NCBI RefSeq assembly: GCF_046736345.1
Contig: NZ_CP157210.1
Coordinates: 2,294,001 to 2,358,000 of the forward strand
Length of the DNA: 64,000 nt
Direction: 5' to 3'
Source: Hyphococcus formosus
GTDB lineage: Bacteria > Pseudomonadota > Alphaproteobacteria > Caulobacterales > Parvularculaceae
The position numbers and the translations under genes are program-made. The notes under the pieces are model-generated. The model worked only from the letters and a program-made list of their open reading frames with translations, did not search any database and was not told the DNA's origin. How positions within the stretch are numbered: position 1 is the stretch's first letter; every line of letters begins with the position of its first letter. Below, piece after piece: positions 45,601-53,452 of the stretch.

Positions 45601-45894
45601 GAGAAAATTTTTGATGCCTATGCCTGTCTTGGCATTCCGCTCTATTATGCCAGCGAGAACCACAAGGTACATAAGCTTGTCTCCGATGACACATTTATCA
45701 ATTTATATGGCCTGAGCGCCGACGAGGCGATTTCAACGATCCGGGCATTTGAACCGGATCATGCCTTTGCTGAGCGGTACCTTGAAACGCAAAAGCGCCT
45801 AAGCAAATTGTTCGGCGACCCCCGAAACTTAATCAGGGAACGGATTCGCGTAGTCAATGAAACCGTTTCGGAATTGAAAAAATTGCAGGCTTAG
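42691..45894 (+). CDS. Large multidomain glycosyltransferase (GT2 + exostosin-like + GT10-like)
   Basis: 1067 residues from the ATG at 42691, 17 bases after the preceding stop. Residues 1-~270 are a GT2 domain (FVVTPSFNAAETIQRTLMSV, HHVSDGGSVDDT, WINADDVFLPGAF). The middle, about 320-640, resembles exostosin-type GTs (RSIFSLCPSGSGPNSIRLWE, ASGAIPVIMAD, near 523-555). The C-terminal ~300 residues resemble GT10 fucosyltransferases (EEPLWDTVW near 793; HYITEKIFDAYACLGIPLYY near 965). The GT10-like part fits the GDP-L-fucose genes 2 kb away. Ends 4 bases into the convergent GT2 gene. Confidence 0.8.
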   Translation: MQQAPVPKIFVVTPSFNAAETIQRTLMSVATQSGNIEIYHHVSDGGSVDDTTEKLRAWQDLANSSAFPIVARNYKFSFSSENDDGMYDAITKGFDQFSINSNDWMCWINADDVFLPGAFALIGQIEVSPSAKDITWLTGTAALAADDISMLHTNRPVGSVIAKNGLCDGIHWEFIQSEGTFFRNALWRKIDPDADFRSFRFAGDWNLWRKFAQQNELYQTTHPLAVFSIRSGQLSSANRDEYESEIDSHLSLAKRQSNFDALKKAELNGKQIKVAARPSRIKIDDRTLKNHYAYREIEMAKGQSEGGHGPIIAFDDKWQFPAITEKHAYEKIREWMPKNATITYFAFPWATLIDKANNNADDAPAIENEALKLAKKISPPGRTVVTVCQHILMKDFLDIFKKCGITDIFWTHETKDGLPEKTRNGINIHPFPLYPVQVGDNEASERERDFLFSFIGAKSNQWYLTDTRLHIIDMLSDDPRGLVIGREDWHYNKIVYSHQVKSEHADPTGLIDLDHSELFKATLNRSIFSLCPSGSGPNSIRLWESIASGAIPVIMADTYLPPGNMDLWKEAAIVVEETPEAIAALPDQLAALSKDEHFIANKRKAMRQLLLLYGADTFVYDVQDCVLKHEQKVASKRYISELPLDLKNLNECGRLGFEKGDNASKRLFLRAISTRAMIDPEAFTQMLSRSETLQRYVNRAVAQDANDAHLKHVASVLKTTSIQRTNHLPDKKSRIILRGKHANRTPLSYPAYQNLFEPYIEFVDEMTEGSTLVTGFDIDFRDEKIASLAIETQSTPIIISEEPLWDTVWASAYDQDIANINANGRNIEYRALNHITSSIFAFDKIPYFITTEDHYFLRYSNLFQKNAALSTDEILDIWKNASWKAAFFAERREDDRYDFSYPESDLYGLSGYRTRIADGFDDALRCGKGWNEAGPRQALPDWHLDKLASLNRNCLIISGLENTHQHHYITEKIFDAYACLGIPLYYASENHKVHKLVSDDTFINLYGLSADEAISTIRAFEPDHAFAERYLETQKRLSKLFGDPRNLIRERIRVVNETVSELKKLQA

Positions 45895-46742
45895 CGATTT
45901 TTCATATCTTCGCGGTGCGCAAGTTGCGCGGCGCGCGTCGAAGAAACCCGAAGATAGATAGCGCGTACGAGATTTGCGACAGGGGTAGGTAGCTCGATTG
46001 TGCCGTCGCGTTTTATCTCATCGAGATATTCCTGTTGAAGCGTGATCGAACGATTTTCACCATGTCGCCGAAAACCACCCAACACGGTCGGGATTGTTTC
46101 CAGCTTGGCGTGAGCGGCAAATAATTTCCAAAGGATATAGTCGCCCGCGAGCTTCGCATCGGAAAATTTTTGCCGCTCCGCATCGGACAGTTTTTCAAAT
46201 AAGCTGCGTTTAAAGAAGATACTTTCTTGCTGGATGAACCCTAAGAGGCCGCTGTGAAACCAGCCATCGCGGATCAGTTTTTGGGGCCGCCACCCCTCTG
46301 GCCGTAAAAAGCGCAGACTATCCGCCTCGTCCCAACAGGCCGGGAACCCAATCACCCAGACAACATCGTCTGCCTGTTCAGAAACCGTTTTTAATGCCCA
46401 ACCGGTGTATAAATCATCGGCATTCAACCATGACAGCCACTTACCGCGGGCCGCGCGAAACCCTTCGAGAATTGACGCATATTGGCCCAAGCCCGGGTGC
46501 TCGATAATCCGTATGCGGGAATCGCGCTCTGCCGCGGCGTGCGCGATCGCCAGCGTGCCGTCAGTCGAGCCGCCATCAACAATCAGATATTCAAAATTCT
46601 CGAAGGATTGTTGACGAACGGAGGCGATGGTTTTTTCCAAAAACCGCTCACCATTTAAGACAGGCGTGACAACCGTAAAGGAACACGCATCGCGACGGTC
46701 GTCAGCTTCGGTGTAAGCATGATTGGATGCGCCGGTCATCAT
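45891..46742 (-). CDS. GT2 glycosyltransferase
   Basis: 283 residues. Classical GT-A domain: FTVVTPVLNGERFLEKTIASVRQQ (about 23-46), LIVDGGSTDGTLAI, ARGKWLSWLNADDLYTGWAL (DD metal site). The second half has a WFHSGLLGFIQQESIFFKRSLF region and AGDYILWKLFA. Sugar specificity unknown. No membrane segments, so it acts on the cytoplasmic face. Overlaps the end of the large glycosyltransferase gene by 4 bases, convergently. Confidence 0.88.
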   Translation of the reverse strand: MMTGASNHAYTEADDRRDACSFTVVTPVLNGERFLEKTIASVRQQSFENFEYLIVDGGSTDGTLAIAHAAAERDSRIRIIEHPGLGQYASILEGFRAARGKWLSWLNADDLYTGWALKTVSEQADDVVWVIGFPACWDEADSLRFLRPEGWRPQKLIRDGWFHSGLLGFIQQESIFFKRSLFEKLSDAERQKFSDAKLAGDYILWKLFAAHAKLETIPTVLGGFRRHGENRSITLQQEYLDEIKRDGTIELPTPVANLVRAIYLRVSSTRAAQLAHREDMKNR

Positions 46743-46841
46743 ATCCTCTTCACTACCAAGGCATCACACAGGCCCCGATATAATGATTAGCCAATCAACA
46801 TAGGATTAGCCGCTCGATCCCTTCTACACGCGTGTCGTCAG

Positions 46842-46878
46842 AAAAAAAAAGCCTCCGGCGCGGAACGCCAGAGGCTTT
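46842..46878 (-). terminator. Rho-independent terminator after the VPLPA-CTERM gene
   Basis: Minus strand: stem GAAAGCCTC-TGGCG with CGCC-GGAGGCTTT (13 pairs with one mismatch), loop TTCCG, followed by nine Ts. It starts about 22 bases after the stop of the gene at 46901. Confidence 0.85.
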
Positions 46879-46900
46879 CATCAATAGATTTTGTTACCGC

Positions 46901-47566
46901 TTAGGCAGCAACAGCAGCTTTCTTTTTGCGTTTCGCGAAGAAACCACCAGCCAGCGCTGTACCGAAAAGCCATACGGCACCCGGCAGCGGGTTAACGATG
47001 ACGTCGTCATTTGAAACAACATTCACAGCGTCGAAGTTAACTTGACCAACGGTGCCAGAGAAGAAAATGCCCAGCTCCTGACCAACATAACCGACAAGCG
47101 CTGTTGCCAGTACTGAAAACTCCTGCAGCCCCCAGAGGCCGTCGCCAGAAGACACAAGCGCTGTTGAAGCGATGATGTTTGAAGGATCACCGGCATAAAA
47201 ACCGAAGACGCCGCCAAATGACAGATCGTTACGATCACCAATCAATGCGGACAGTGTGTAAGAGACATCCGTGCCGATGGTGATGCCCAAGTCCTGCGAC
47301 AAGGTCGCGCCGGCGTTCGCAAAACCAATTTGGCTATCGACGCCCGCTGGCGATGAAGAAAAGAATGTGCCGAAATTCGGTGCCCATACACCGGCTGCGC
47401 CATCAGATTCCCATCCAGCGGCTGCATTTTCCCAAGAACCGTAAAAGGCGTGACTTCCTGGCGAAACCATCGCGGCTTCGAAATCCCCATTGTCAACGGC
47501 GACGGGCGCAGCATGGGCGATGCCGAATAGGGCACCAGCGGCTGCGATTAAACTCAATACTTTCAT
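46901..47566 (-). CDS. VPLPA-CTERM sorting-domain protein
   Basis: 221 residues from the ATG at 47566 (GGGAAG 8 bases upstream). Signal peptide 1-19 (AAGALFGIAHA). The mature domain is beta-rich and Gly/Ala/Asn-rich (NGDFEAAMVSPGSHAFYGSW, GDRNDLSFGGVFGFYAGD), like PEP-CTERM ectodomains. The C-terminus is a sorting tail: NPLPGAVWLFGTALAGGFFA helix plus basic KRKKK (about 192-216), the VPLPA-CTERM class processed by an exosortase. It would be released or anchored outside the inner membrane, commonly with exopolysaccharide. No exosortase gene is in the window. Confidence 0.82.
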   Translation of the reverse strand: MKVLSLIAAAGALFGIAHAAPVAVDNGDFEAAMVSPGSHAFYGSWENAAAGWESDGAAGVWAPNFGTFFSSSPAGVDSQIGFANAGATLSQDLGITIGTDVSYTLSALIGDRNDLSFGGVFGFYAGDPSNIIASTALVSSGDGLWGLQEFSVLATALVGYVGQELGIFFSGTVGQVNFDAVNVVSNDDVIVNPLPGAVWLFGTALAGGFFAKRKKKAAVAA

Positions 47567-47606
47567 GGTCACACTTCCCAAAACTATTACCTGTCCGGCG
47601 AAAACA

Positions 47607-47636
47607 TTTATACGCGGCTACAGTTCCCCAAAGCAA
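47607..47636 (-). promoter_or_regulatory. Probable promoter of the VPLPA-CTERM gene
   Basis: Minus strand: TTGCTT (47631-47636), 18-base spacer, TATAAA (47607-47612), giving a start near 47600 and a leader of about 35 bases to the ATG at 47566. Confidence 0.45.
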
Positions 47637-47869
47637 TGTTCGTACCGCTGGTTTTTCTAAATAAACCGTTAATGTGGCACCTTTTTGTCAGTTTCGACAA
47701 TCAGAGCGTGAATCGGCAAAAAACCCCGCAACTATGGGCTTTTTTGAACATTTGTACCTCATACGCCATCCGTCAAAAAATGCTCTCGACTTGCCAACAG
47801 GTGACCGCCTGTACCGTTCCGAGAAACAGTATTTTTTATCGCCCCGTCCCAATGTGACACCCCCTTCAC

Positions 47870-47899
47870 TTGAACAGGCCAAGCGGCCCGGGATATAGG
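47870..47899 (+). promoter_or_regulatory. Possible gmd promoter
   Basis: TTGAAC (47870-47875), 18-base spacer, TATAGG (47894-47899). The predicted start near 47906 is only about 15 bases above a complete terminator hairpin. Confidence 0.4.
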
Positions 47900-47920
47900 G
47901 CTTCTAATCACTCTTGCCAC

Positions 47921-47943
47921 GAGCCCTCGGGGGCTCTTTTTTT
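47921..47943 (+). terminator. Leader terminator (attenuator-like) before gmd
   Basis: GAGCCC/GGGCTC six-pair GC-rich stem, TCGG loop, seven Ts. It lies between the predicted gmd promoter and the gmd start 14 bases further on, with no plus-strand gene upstream that would need terminating. Confidence 0.65.
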
Positions 47944-47956
47944 AGTTCTAATCCGG

Positions 47957-49045
47957 ATGCCAGACATGACCAGTTCGCCAAAACCAAACAAATCGGCCCT
48001 TATCACCGGGGTTACCGGCCAAGACGGAGCCTATCTGGCGCGGCTGCTGCTGGAAAAAGGATATGAAGTGCACGGTGTTAAGCGGCGCTCATCCTCGTTC
48101 AATACTGGCCGGATCGACGATATCTACTCCGATCCCCATGAAGGAAAAACTAATTTCCACTTACATTATGGGGACTTAACAGATTCCACGAACCTCATTC
48201 GCTTGATCCAGGAAACTCAGCCCGACGAGATTTACAATCTCGGCGCGCAAAGCCACGTTCAGGTCAGCTTCGAGACCCCGGAATATACCGCAAACTCGGA
48301 CGCACTTGGGGTTCTTCGTCTTCTCGAAGGGATCCGGATTTTGAAGCTGGAGGATAAAGTCCGCTTCTATCAGGCATCGACATCAGAGCTATATGGGCTG
48401 GTTCAGGAAGTGCCTCAGCGCGAGACCACGCCCTTCTACCCGCGCTCACCTTATGCCGCGGCCAAGCTTTATGGATACTGGATCACCGTCAATTACCGCG
48501 AGGCCTATGGCATCCATGCGTCGAACGGCATTTTGTTTAACCATGAAAGCCCGCTTCGCGGCGAGACATTCGTTACCCGGAAGATTACGCGCGCGGTCAC
48601 CGCAATTAAACGGAACGAACAAAGCTGTCTCTATCTCGGGAATCTTGATGCCCAGCGCGACTGGGGCCACGCCCGTGACTATGTCGAGGGCATGTGGATG
48701 ATCCTCCAGCAGGAAACGCCTGACGATTATGTTCTCGGTACTGGCGAAATGCATTCGGTTCGCGAATTTACGGAACTCGCCTTCAAGGAAGTTGGCATCA
48801 CCATCGAATGGCGCGGTGAAGGCGTCGAAGAAGAAGGTGTCGATACAGAAACCGGGCGGGTATTGGTTCGTATCGATCCCCGTTATTTCCGCCCAGCAGA
48901 GGTCGAAGAACTTTTGGCTGATCCGTCCAAAGCACACGAAAAATTGGGCTGGCAGCACAAAACGAAATTCCGCGAGCTGGTTTCAGAAATGGTCCGTGAA
49001 GATATGAACGACCCTAGCTTTCAAGTTCGCGGCGAGGAAAGTTAA
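47957..49045 (+). CDS. gmd: GDP-mannose 4,6-dehydratase
   Basis: 362 residues from the ATG at 47957; an ATG at 47966 is equally possible and neither has a clear ribosome site. NADP-dependent SDR converting GDP-D-mannose to GDP-4-keto-6-deoxymannose. Cofactor motif GVTGQDGAYLARLLL near residue 18, VKRRSSSFNT, the catalytic STSELYG (Ser/Thr, Glu) and YxxxK in SPYAAAKLYGYW, FNHESPLRGETFVTRKI. First step to GDP-L-fucose; fcl follows with a 1-base TAATG overlap. Confidence 0.95.
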   Translation: MPDMTSSPKPNKSALITGVTGQDGAYLARLLLEKGYEVHGVKRRSSSFNTGRIDDIYSDPHEGKTNFHLHYGDLTDSTNLIRLIQETQPDEIYNLGAQSHVQVSFETPEYTANSDALGVLRLLEGIRILKLEDKVRFYQASTSELYGLVQEVPQRETTPFYPRSPYAAAKLYGYWITVNYREAYGIHASNGILFNHESPLRGETFVTRKITRAVTAIKRNEQSCLYLGNLDAQRDWGHARDYVEGMWMILQQETPDDYVLGTGEMHSVREFTELAFKEVGITIEWRGEGVEEEGVDTETGRVLVRIDPRYFRPAEVEELLADPSKAHEKLGWQHKTKFRELVSEMVREDMNDPSFQVRGEES

Positions 49046-50004
49046 TGGCTGAGACCTATTCTCTTGACGGCAAACGCGTATTCGTTGCCGGCCATCGCGG
49101 CATGGTTGGCGCTGCAATTGTCAAGCGTTTGAAAAGCGAAAACTGCGCGGAAATCTTGACCGCCGGGCGCGCTGAACTGAACTTGATTAATCAGTCAGAC
49201 GTTGATCGCTGGATGAACGATCAAAAACCCGATGCAGTTATTGTCGCTGCCGCTAAGGTCGGCGGCATCTTCGCCAATGATGCGTATCCTGCGGATTTTC
49301 TCTATGACAACCTCATGATTGAGGCCAACCTCATTCATGCGGCATACAAAACCAATGTCGAGAAATTGTTGTTCCTTGGGTCATCCTGCATCTATCCGAA
49401 ATTTGCGGATCAACCCATCACCGAAGACGCATTACTAACCGGTGCGCTCGAGCCAACAAATGAATGGTACGCAATCGCCAAAATCGCCGGGATCAAGCTA
49501 TGCCAAGCCTATCGACGGCAACATGACCTTGATTTCATTTCGGCAATGCCAACCAATCTTTACGGCCCGAATGATAATTTCGATCTGAAAAATTCTCATG
49601 TTATCCCCGCGCTAATCCGCAAAGCCCTCGCGGCGAAGGACGCAGGCGAAACCGGCATCGAAGTATGGGGTACAGGTACACCGCGACGCGAGTTCTTGCA
49701 TGTCCATGATTGCGCCGATGCGCTGGTGTTTTTGCTAAAGAATTATTCCGGCCACGAACATGTTAATGTCGGCTATGGCGAAGACATTCCGATCGGGGAA
49801 ATTGCTTCGCTTATTTGCGATATCGTAGGACTGCCGGGGCCGTTGAAATTCGATACGTCAAAACCCGACGGCACACCGCGCAAACTCATGTCCGCAGACA
49901 AATTGCGCGCCATGGGGTGGAAACCGAGCATATCCTTGCGTGACGGCCTCGAAGGAACGATTGACTGGTTTTTGAAAAATCAGGACGCCGCGCGCCTGAG
50001 CTAG
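49045..50004 (+). CDS. fcl: GDP-L-fucose synthase
   Basis: 319 residues. Bifunctional 3,5-epimerase/4-reductase making GDP-L-fucose from the Gmd product. NADPH motif VAGHRGMVGAAIV (about 10-22), catalytic SSCIYP and Y-x-x-x-K in EWYAIAKIAG, MPTNLYGPNDNFD, and REFLHVHDCADAL. Translationally coupled to gmd. The product GDP-fucose could feed the GT10-like domain of the large glycosyltransferase at 42691-45894. Its end overlaps the convergent GT2 gene by 4 bases. Confidence 0.95.
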   Translation: MAETYSLDGKRVFVAGHRGMVGAAIVKRLKSENCAEILTAGRAELNLINQSDVDRWMNDQKPDAVIVAAAKVGGIFANDAYPADFLYDNLMIEANLIHAAYKTNVEKLLFLGSSCIYPKFADQPITEDALLTGALEPTNEWYAIAKIAGIKLCQAYRRQHDLDFISAMPTNLYGPNDNFDLKNSHVIPALIRKALAAKDAGETGIEVWGTGTPRREFLHVHDCADALVFLLKNYSGHEHVNVGYGEDIPIGEIASLICDIVGLPGPLKFDTSKPDGTPRKLMSADKLRAMGWKPSISLRDGLEGTIDWFLKNQDAARLS

Positions 50005-51065
50005 GCCCATTGACAATATCGGAACCGCAATGGCTTACCGGCCTTTGCGGAAACGCGAACAGAAACCGCGTCTGCGGCGGATACCGGGGCGTCCATCGTC
50101 AGCGTCGCAATATTTCCAGATGTTTCTTGCGTAAAGGTTCTGCCCGGTATTTCGATGTCGGCTAATTGAGCACCATCATTGAACGCGACCAAGATTTTTA
50201 CTTTGGGTTCCGGGTCATAATGAACGAGTGATAAGTCCGCCCGGTCCGCAATCGTTCCGTCTGCTGCCAGGCCGTAAACGACCTTGCGCCCACGGGTCAG
50301 CAATCGCGTAATTGCATCTTGCAGACTATCGGGGCGAATGCGCGACAATAAGTTTTGAATGGCGAAGGATCGAAAAATACGCGACTGCTTTTCTTCTGGC
50401 GCATATTTTTTGATAATCCGCTGCAGTTCCTCTCGCCGACGCGCATTAAAGGAAGCGGTTTTGGTTTCATCGCCCCATAGCACCATCGACAATGGCGCAT
50501 CGATGAAATCAAATTTTGCACCACTTTTATATATGCGGATGAACAGATCCCAATCCATCGTATAATGTAGCGAAAGATCAATTCCGCCCGCAGCCTCGTA
50601 GGACGTCCGCCGAAAAAAACAGGAGGGCTGGGAAATGATACCCCCCTCAAGCAAACGCGGCCCCGGCGGCTCCACCGCCCAATGATAGCCGGTCATACGC
50701 GCCTGTTCATCGAGGATGGTCGAATGACCGTAAACCACATCAAGCGCAGGATTGCTGGCGAGTTTCTCGCTGACCTTTTTCAAGGTATCGGGAAACAAGA
50801 TGTCATCCGCATTCAGCCAACCCAAAAACGGCGCGCCACTATGGTCCCAGCCTTCTTTAATGGCGTCTGATTGACCGCCATCCGGGCCATGTCGGCGATA
50901 GGTCAACGCGGCCTTGTAATGATCTGCCACCGCACTAACGCGTGGATCATCAGATGCATCAAGAAGACAGATCTCTACCAAATCCCCCTGCTTCGCGAGG
51001 CTTTCGAGGCACCATGGAAGAAATGGGTGATAGGCACCAATCGGAACAGAGATTGAAAATTTCAT
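50001..51065 (-). CDS. GT2 glycosyltransferase with C-terminal extension
   Basis: 354 residues. GT-A domain at 1-~215: FSISVPIGAYHPFLPWCLESL, RRHGPDGGQSDAIKEGWDHS and LGWLNADDILFPDTL (DD), then SQPSCFFRRTSYEAAGGID. The last ~100 residues are a separate beta-rich domain (ADRADLSLVHYDPEPKVKILVAF... in pieces) that I do not recognise. Cytoplasmic, sugar unknown. Its ATG overlaps the stop of the upstream GT2 gene (51062-51065), so the two are translated together. Confidence 0.86.
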   Translation of the reverse strand: MKFSISVPIGAYHPFLPWCLESLAKQGDLVEICLLDASDDPRVSAVADHYKAALTYRRHGPDGGQSDAIKEGWDHSGAPFLGWLNADDILFPDTLKKVSEKLASNPALDVVYGHSTILDEQARMTGYHWAVEPPGPRLLEGGIISQPSCFFRRTSYEAAGGIDLSLHYTMDWDLFIRIYKSGAKFDFIDAPLSMVLWGDETKTASFNARRREELQRIIKKYAPEEKQSRIFRSFAIQNLLSRIRPDSLQDAITRLLTRGRKVVYGLAADGTIADRADLSLVHYDPEPKVKILVAFNDGAQLADIEIPGRTFTQETSGNIATLTMDAPVSAADAVSVRVSAKAGKPLRFRYCQWA

Positions 51066-52090
51066 TTTGCTCGGCTTTTTTCCGTCACATGTCGCGGTTC
51101 TATCGGGATCGTCTTACCCTGTCGACGGAGAAGCGCAATCGGCGACCAGAGCATCCGCCGCGCTACAAAAGCGCTGCTTTTCATAGCTGACCATTTTTTG
51201 CGGTCATCCCGGAACTGAGCAAGTTGCCCATAGCCATCCTTTATGGCGCGGCGATAGGCACTCCAGCTTCCGCTCATCGCGGCTTTCCCTGCAAGCAATA
51301 GATCACCCAACAGCCGCAAAGGCATCGTCATCCGATAAAGCGTTGTTGGCGTGTTTTTGTAATATAGCCAAATCCGATTGCGGTGCCCGTGATAGACGGA
51401 AAAATCACTATTACGCCCGGTAACGCCGGAGCCTTCATGGCGGACAATCGCATCATGTAATTGAATGGTCTCACCGCCGCTCAATAGCAATCGATAGCCA
51501 AGATCGACGTCCTCGCCATAACAGAAAAACCGCTCATCAAAACCGCCTAATGCTTCGAAAATGTCACGGCGGTAAAATGCGGCGGCGGCACATGCGGCAA
51601 AGATAGGGCTATCGGCTGGGCGCTTATCGCGATGCCAGTCAAAATACCCGCGATAGGCGATACCAAAGACCGAACAAACGTCGCCCGCGCCATCGAGGCG
51701 ATCAGGCGCGGTATCATCAATCTGGGTCGAGCCGAATGCTTTCACTGCTGGAAACCGGCGTTGCCCCGCGACAAAGGCCGAAAGCCATCCGGGTTCGGCG
51801 TAGGCATCGGGGTTTAAAAAGGCGAGCCACCGACCGCGTGCGGACTTTGCTGCGAGATTATTCGCCGCTGCAAAGCCCAGATTACGCCCCGCATCGATAA
51901 GCGTAAATTCGACCTTGCGTTCGTTGGCGAGGGCAATCGAATTATCGGAAGAATCATTATCGACGATGATGATTTCGAAATTTCGAAAAACCTGCGCCGC
52001 CAAATGGTCGAGACACCGGGCCAAACGGTCACCGGCGTTGTAATTGACGATAATAATCGAAATCAGCGTTGATGCGTGACCGTCGTTCAT
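51062..52090 (-). CDS. GT2 (rhamnosyltransferase-like) glycosyltransferase
   Basis: 342 residues. SIIIVNYNAGDRLARCLDHL (about 10-29), IIVDNDSSDNSIAL, GRNLGFAAANNLAAKSARG and LAFLNPDAYAEPGWL, then AAAFYRRDIFEALGGFDERFF and GEDVDLGYRLL. This is the WbbL/RfbF-like GT2 pattern often annotated rhamnosyltransferase. The C-terminal ~90 residues are basic and partly hydrophobic, possibly membrane-associated. First gene of a two-gene operon with the following GT2. Confidence 0.88.
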   Translation of the reverse strand: MNDGHASTLISIIIVNYNAGDRLARCLDHLAAQVFRNFEIIIVDNDSSDNSIALANERKVEFTLIDAGRNLGFAAANNLAAKSARGRWLAFLNPDAYAEPGWLSAFVAGQRRFPAVKAFGSTQIDDTAPDRLDGAGDVCSVFGIAYRGYFDWHRDKRPADSPIFAACAAAAFYRRDIFEALGGFDERFFCYGEDVDLGYRLLLSGGETIQLHDAIVRHEGSGVTGRNSDFSVYHGHRNRIWLYYKNTPTTLYRMTMPLRLLGDLLLAGKAAMSGSWSAYRRAIKDGYGQLAQFRDDRKKWSAMKSSAFVARRMLWSPIALLRRQGKTIPIEPRHVTEKSRAK

Positions 52091-52135
52091 ATCACTTGTT
52101 TAATCGTGACTGCACATAGATCACAAGCAGCGAAA

Positions 52136-53449
52136 TTATTTATCGCGCAGGGCTTTATTGCTCATGGCTGACATCGGCTTGACGATATAAGCGAGTACAG
52201 AGCGTTTGCCATTCAAGATCGCAACATCTGCGGCCATCCCGGAGACGATCTTCAGATCCCCTTGCCTTGATTTGAGTGCATCCGCTTTGGTCCGCACTTT
52301 GATCGAATAATAGCGGTCGCCGGATTTTTCATCCTCAATGGCATCAGGGCTGATGGTTTCGATTGTGCCGTCCAACGACCCATAGACCGAGGAATCATAT
52401 GCGGTAATTGAAACGCGCGCATCCTGCCCGATATGGAGGAAGCCAATATCAGCGGGTTTGACCCTCGCCTCTACCAAAAGGGTATCTTCGCTCGGTACAA
52501 GTTCGACAATTGTCGCGCCGGGCTCGATCACGCCGCTAATCGTAGAGACCAACACGCGATTCACGACACCAGCAACAGGCGCACGAACCTCTGTCCGCGC
52601 AACTTTGTCCTGCAACGCAGGTAACTCACCCTTCAATTCTTCAAGCTCTGCCTTCGCTTTGGTCAGATCATCATACGCCGCTGCGGCAAAGGTCTTTTTA
52701 ATCCGGTCAATTTCGCCTTCGGCCTCGGAAATCTCCAGCTTGAACCGACCAACCGCGATCTCCGCACGCTGAACTTCGCCGCGGGCCGCTGCTTCGCGTT
52801 GTCGCGCACGCAACAGTTCAACCTGTGGTTCAATACCGCGACTGACCAGCCGCTTCATGATGCTGTGTTCTTCGGTTGCGAGGTCGTAAGCTTCTTTGGC
52901 CGTGACCAATGCTACTTCAGCGTCGGCCAAGCTTTTGCGCCGCTGCTCCATTTTGCTCGTTTCAATATCAATCGAGGCCTGAAACTCTTGCTGACGGGCT
53001 TCGAATAACCGGCGTTCATTCAATACCGCTTGCGGAGACGCTTCAGCCAATCCTTGCGGGAAGGCAATTGGCGTCAGCGTTGATTCTGCCTCAAGGCGCG
53101 CGATCCGCGCGGCGAGGACATTGTGTCCCTCACGCCCTTGGGCAAAGGCCACATTCATCTGTGTAGGATCGAGACGAACTAATACCTCGCCAGCCTCAAC
53201 ATGATCGCCCGCTGAAACGAGAATTTCCTTCACGATTCCGCCTTCAAGCGACTGAAGCTCCTGTAACTGATTTGAAGTGACAACCCACCCAGCACCTCGC
53301 GTTACTCGGTCAAGCTTCGCCAGCGATGCCCAAACAAGCGTAAAAACCACCAAGCCAGCCAAAATATACAAAAGCCACTGCGCCGCACGCGCTGGCTCAA
53401 TTGGCATGGTGTCGTCAATATCGAATTCGGTGTTGTGCTTATCCGTCAT
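52136..53449 (-). CDS. Type I secretion membrane-fusion (HlyD-family) adaptor
   Basis: 437 residues. One N-terminal membrane helix (about 22-45), then the first lipoyl half-motif (VVTSNQLQELQSLEGGIVKEI), a long periplasmic coiled-coil hairpin (about 130-260, ERRLFEARQQEFQAS), the second lipoyl half (VRAPVAGVVNRVLV), and a beta-barrel end. It bridges the inner-membrane ABC transporter and the TolC channel. It starts 3 bases after the ABC gene stop, the third gene of the tolC-ABC-hlyD operon. Confidence 0.92.
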   Translation of the reverse strand: MTDKHNTEFDIDDTMPIEPARAAQWLLYILAGLVVFTLVWASLAKLDRVTRGAGWVVTSNQLQELQSLEGGIVKEILVSAGDHVEAGEVLVRLDPTQMNVAFAQGREGHNVLAARIARLEAESTLTPIAFPQGLAEASPQAVLNERRLFEARQQEFQASIDIETSKMEQRRKSLADAEVALVTAKEAYDLATEEHSIMKRLVSRGIEPQVELLRARQREAAARGEVQRAEIAVGRFKLEISEAEGEIDRIKKTFAAAAYDDLTKAKAELEELKGELPALQDKVARTEVRAPVAGVVNRVLVSTISGVIEPGATIVELVPSEDTLLVEARVKPADIGFLHIGQDARVSITAYDSSVYGSLDGTIETISPDAIEDEKSGDRYYSIKVRTKADALKSRQGDLKIVSGMAADVAILNGKRSVLAYIVKPMSAMSNKALRDK

Positions 53450-53452
53450 TAT

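Larger units (their letters stand above)
47567..47956. other. Divergent intergenic control region (VPLPA-CTERM gene / gmd)
   Basis: 390 bases without a convincing gene. The left part carries the promoter of the VPLPA-CTERM gene, the right part a promoter and a leader terminator for gmd (separate entries). Short frames in the middle have no ribosome site or recognisable composition and I regard them as chance. Confidence 0.6.

Noticed and set aside
47636..47898. Overlapping short plus-strand frames in the gmd upstream region
   Set aside because: No ribosome sites, irregular composition, and they overlap the proposed promoter; better read as control region.
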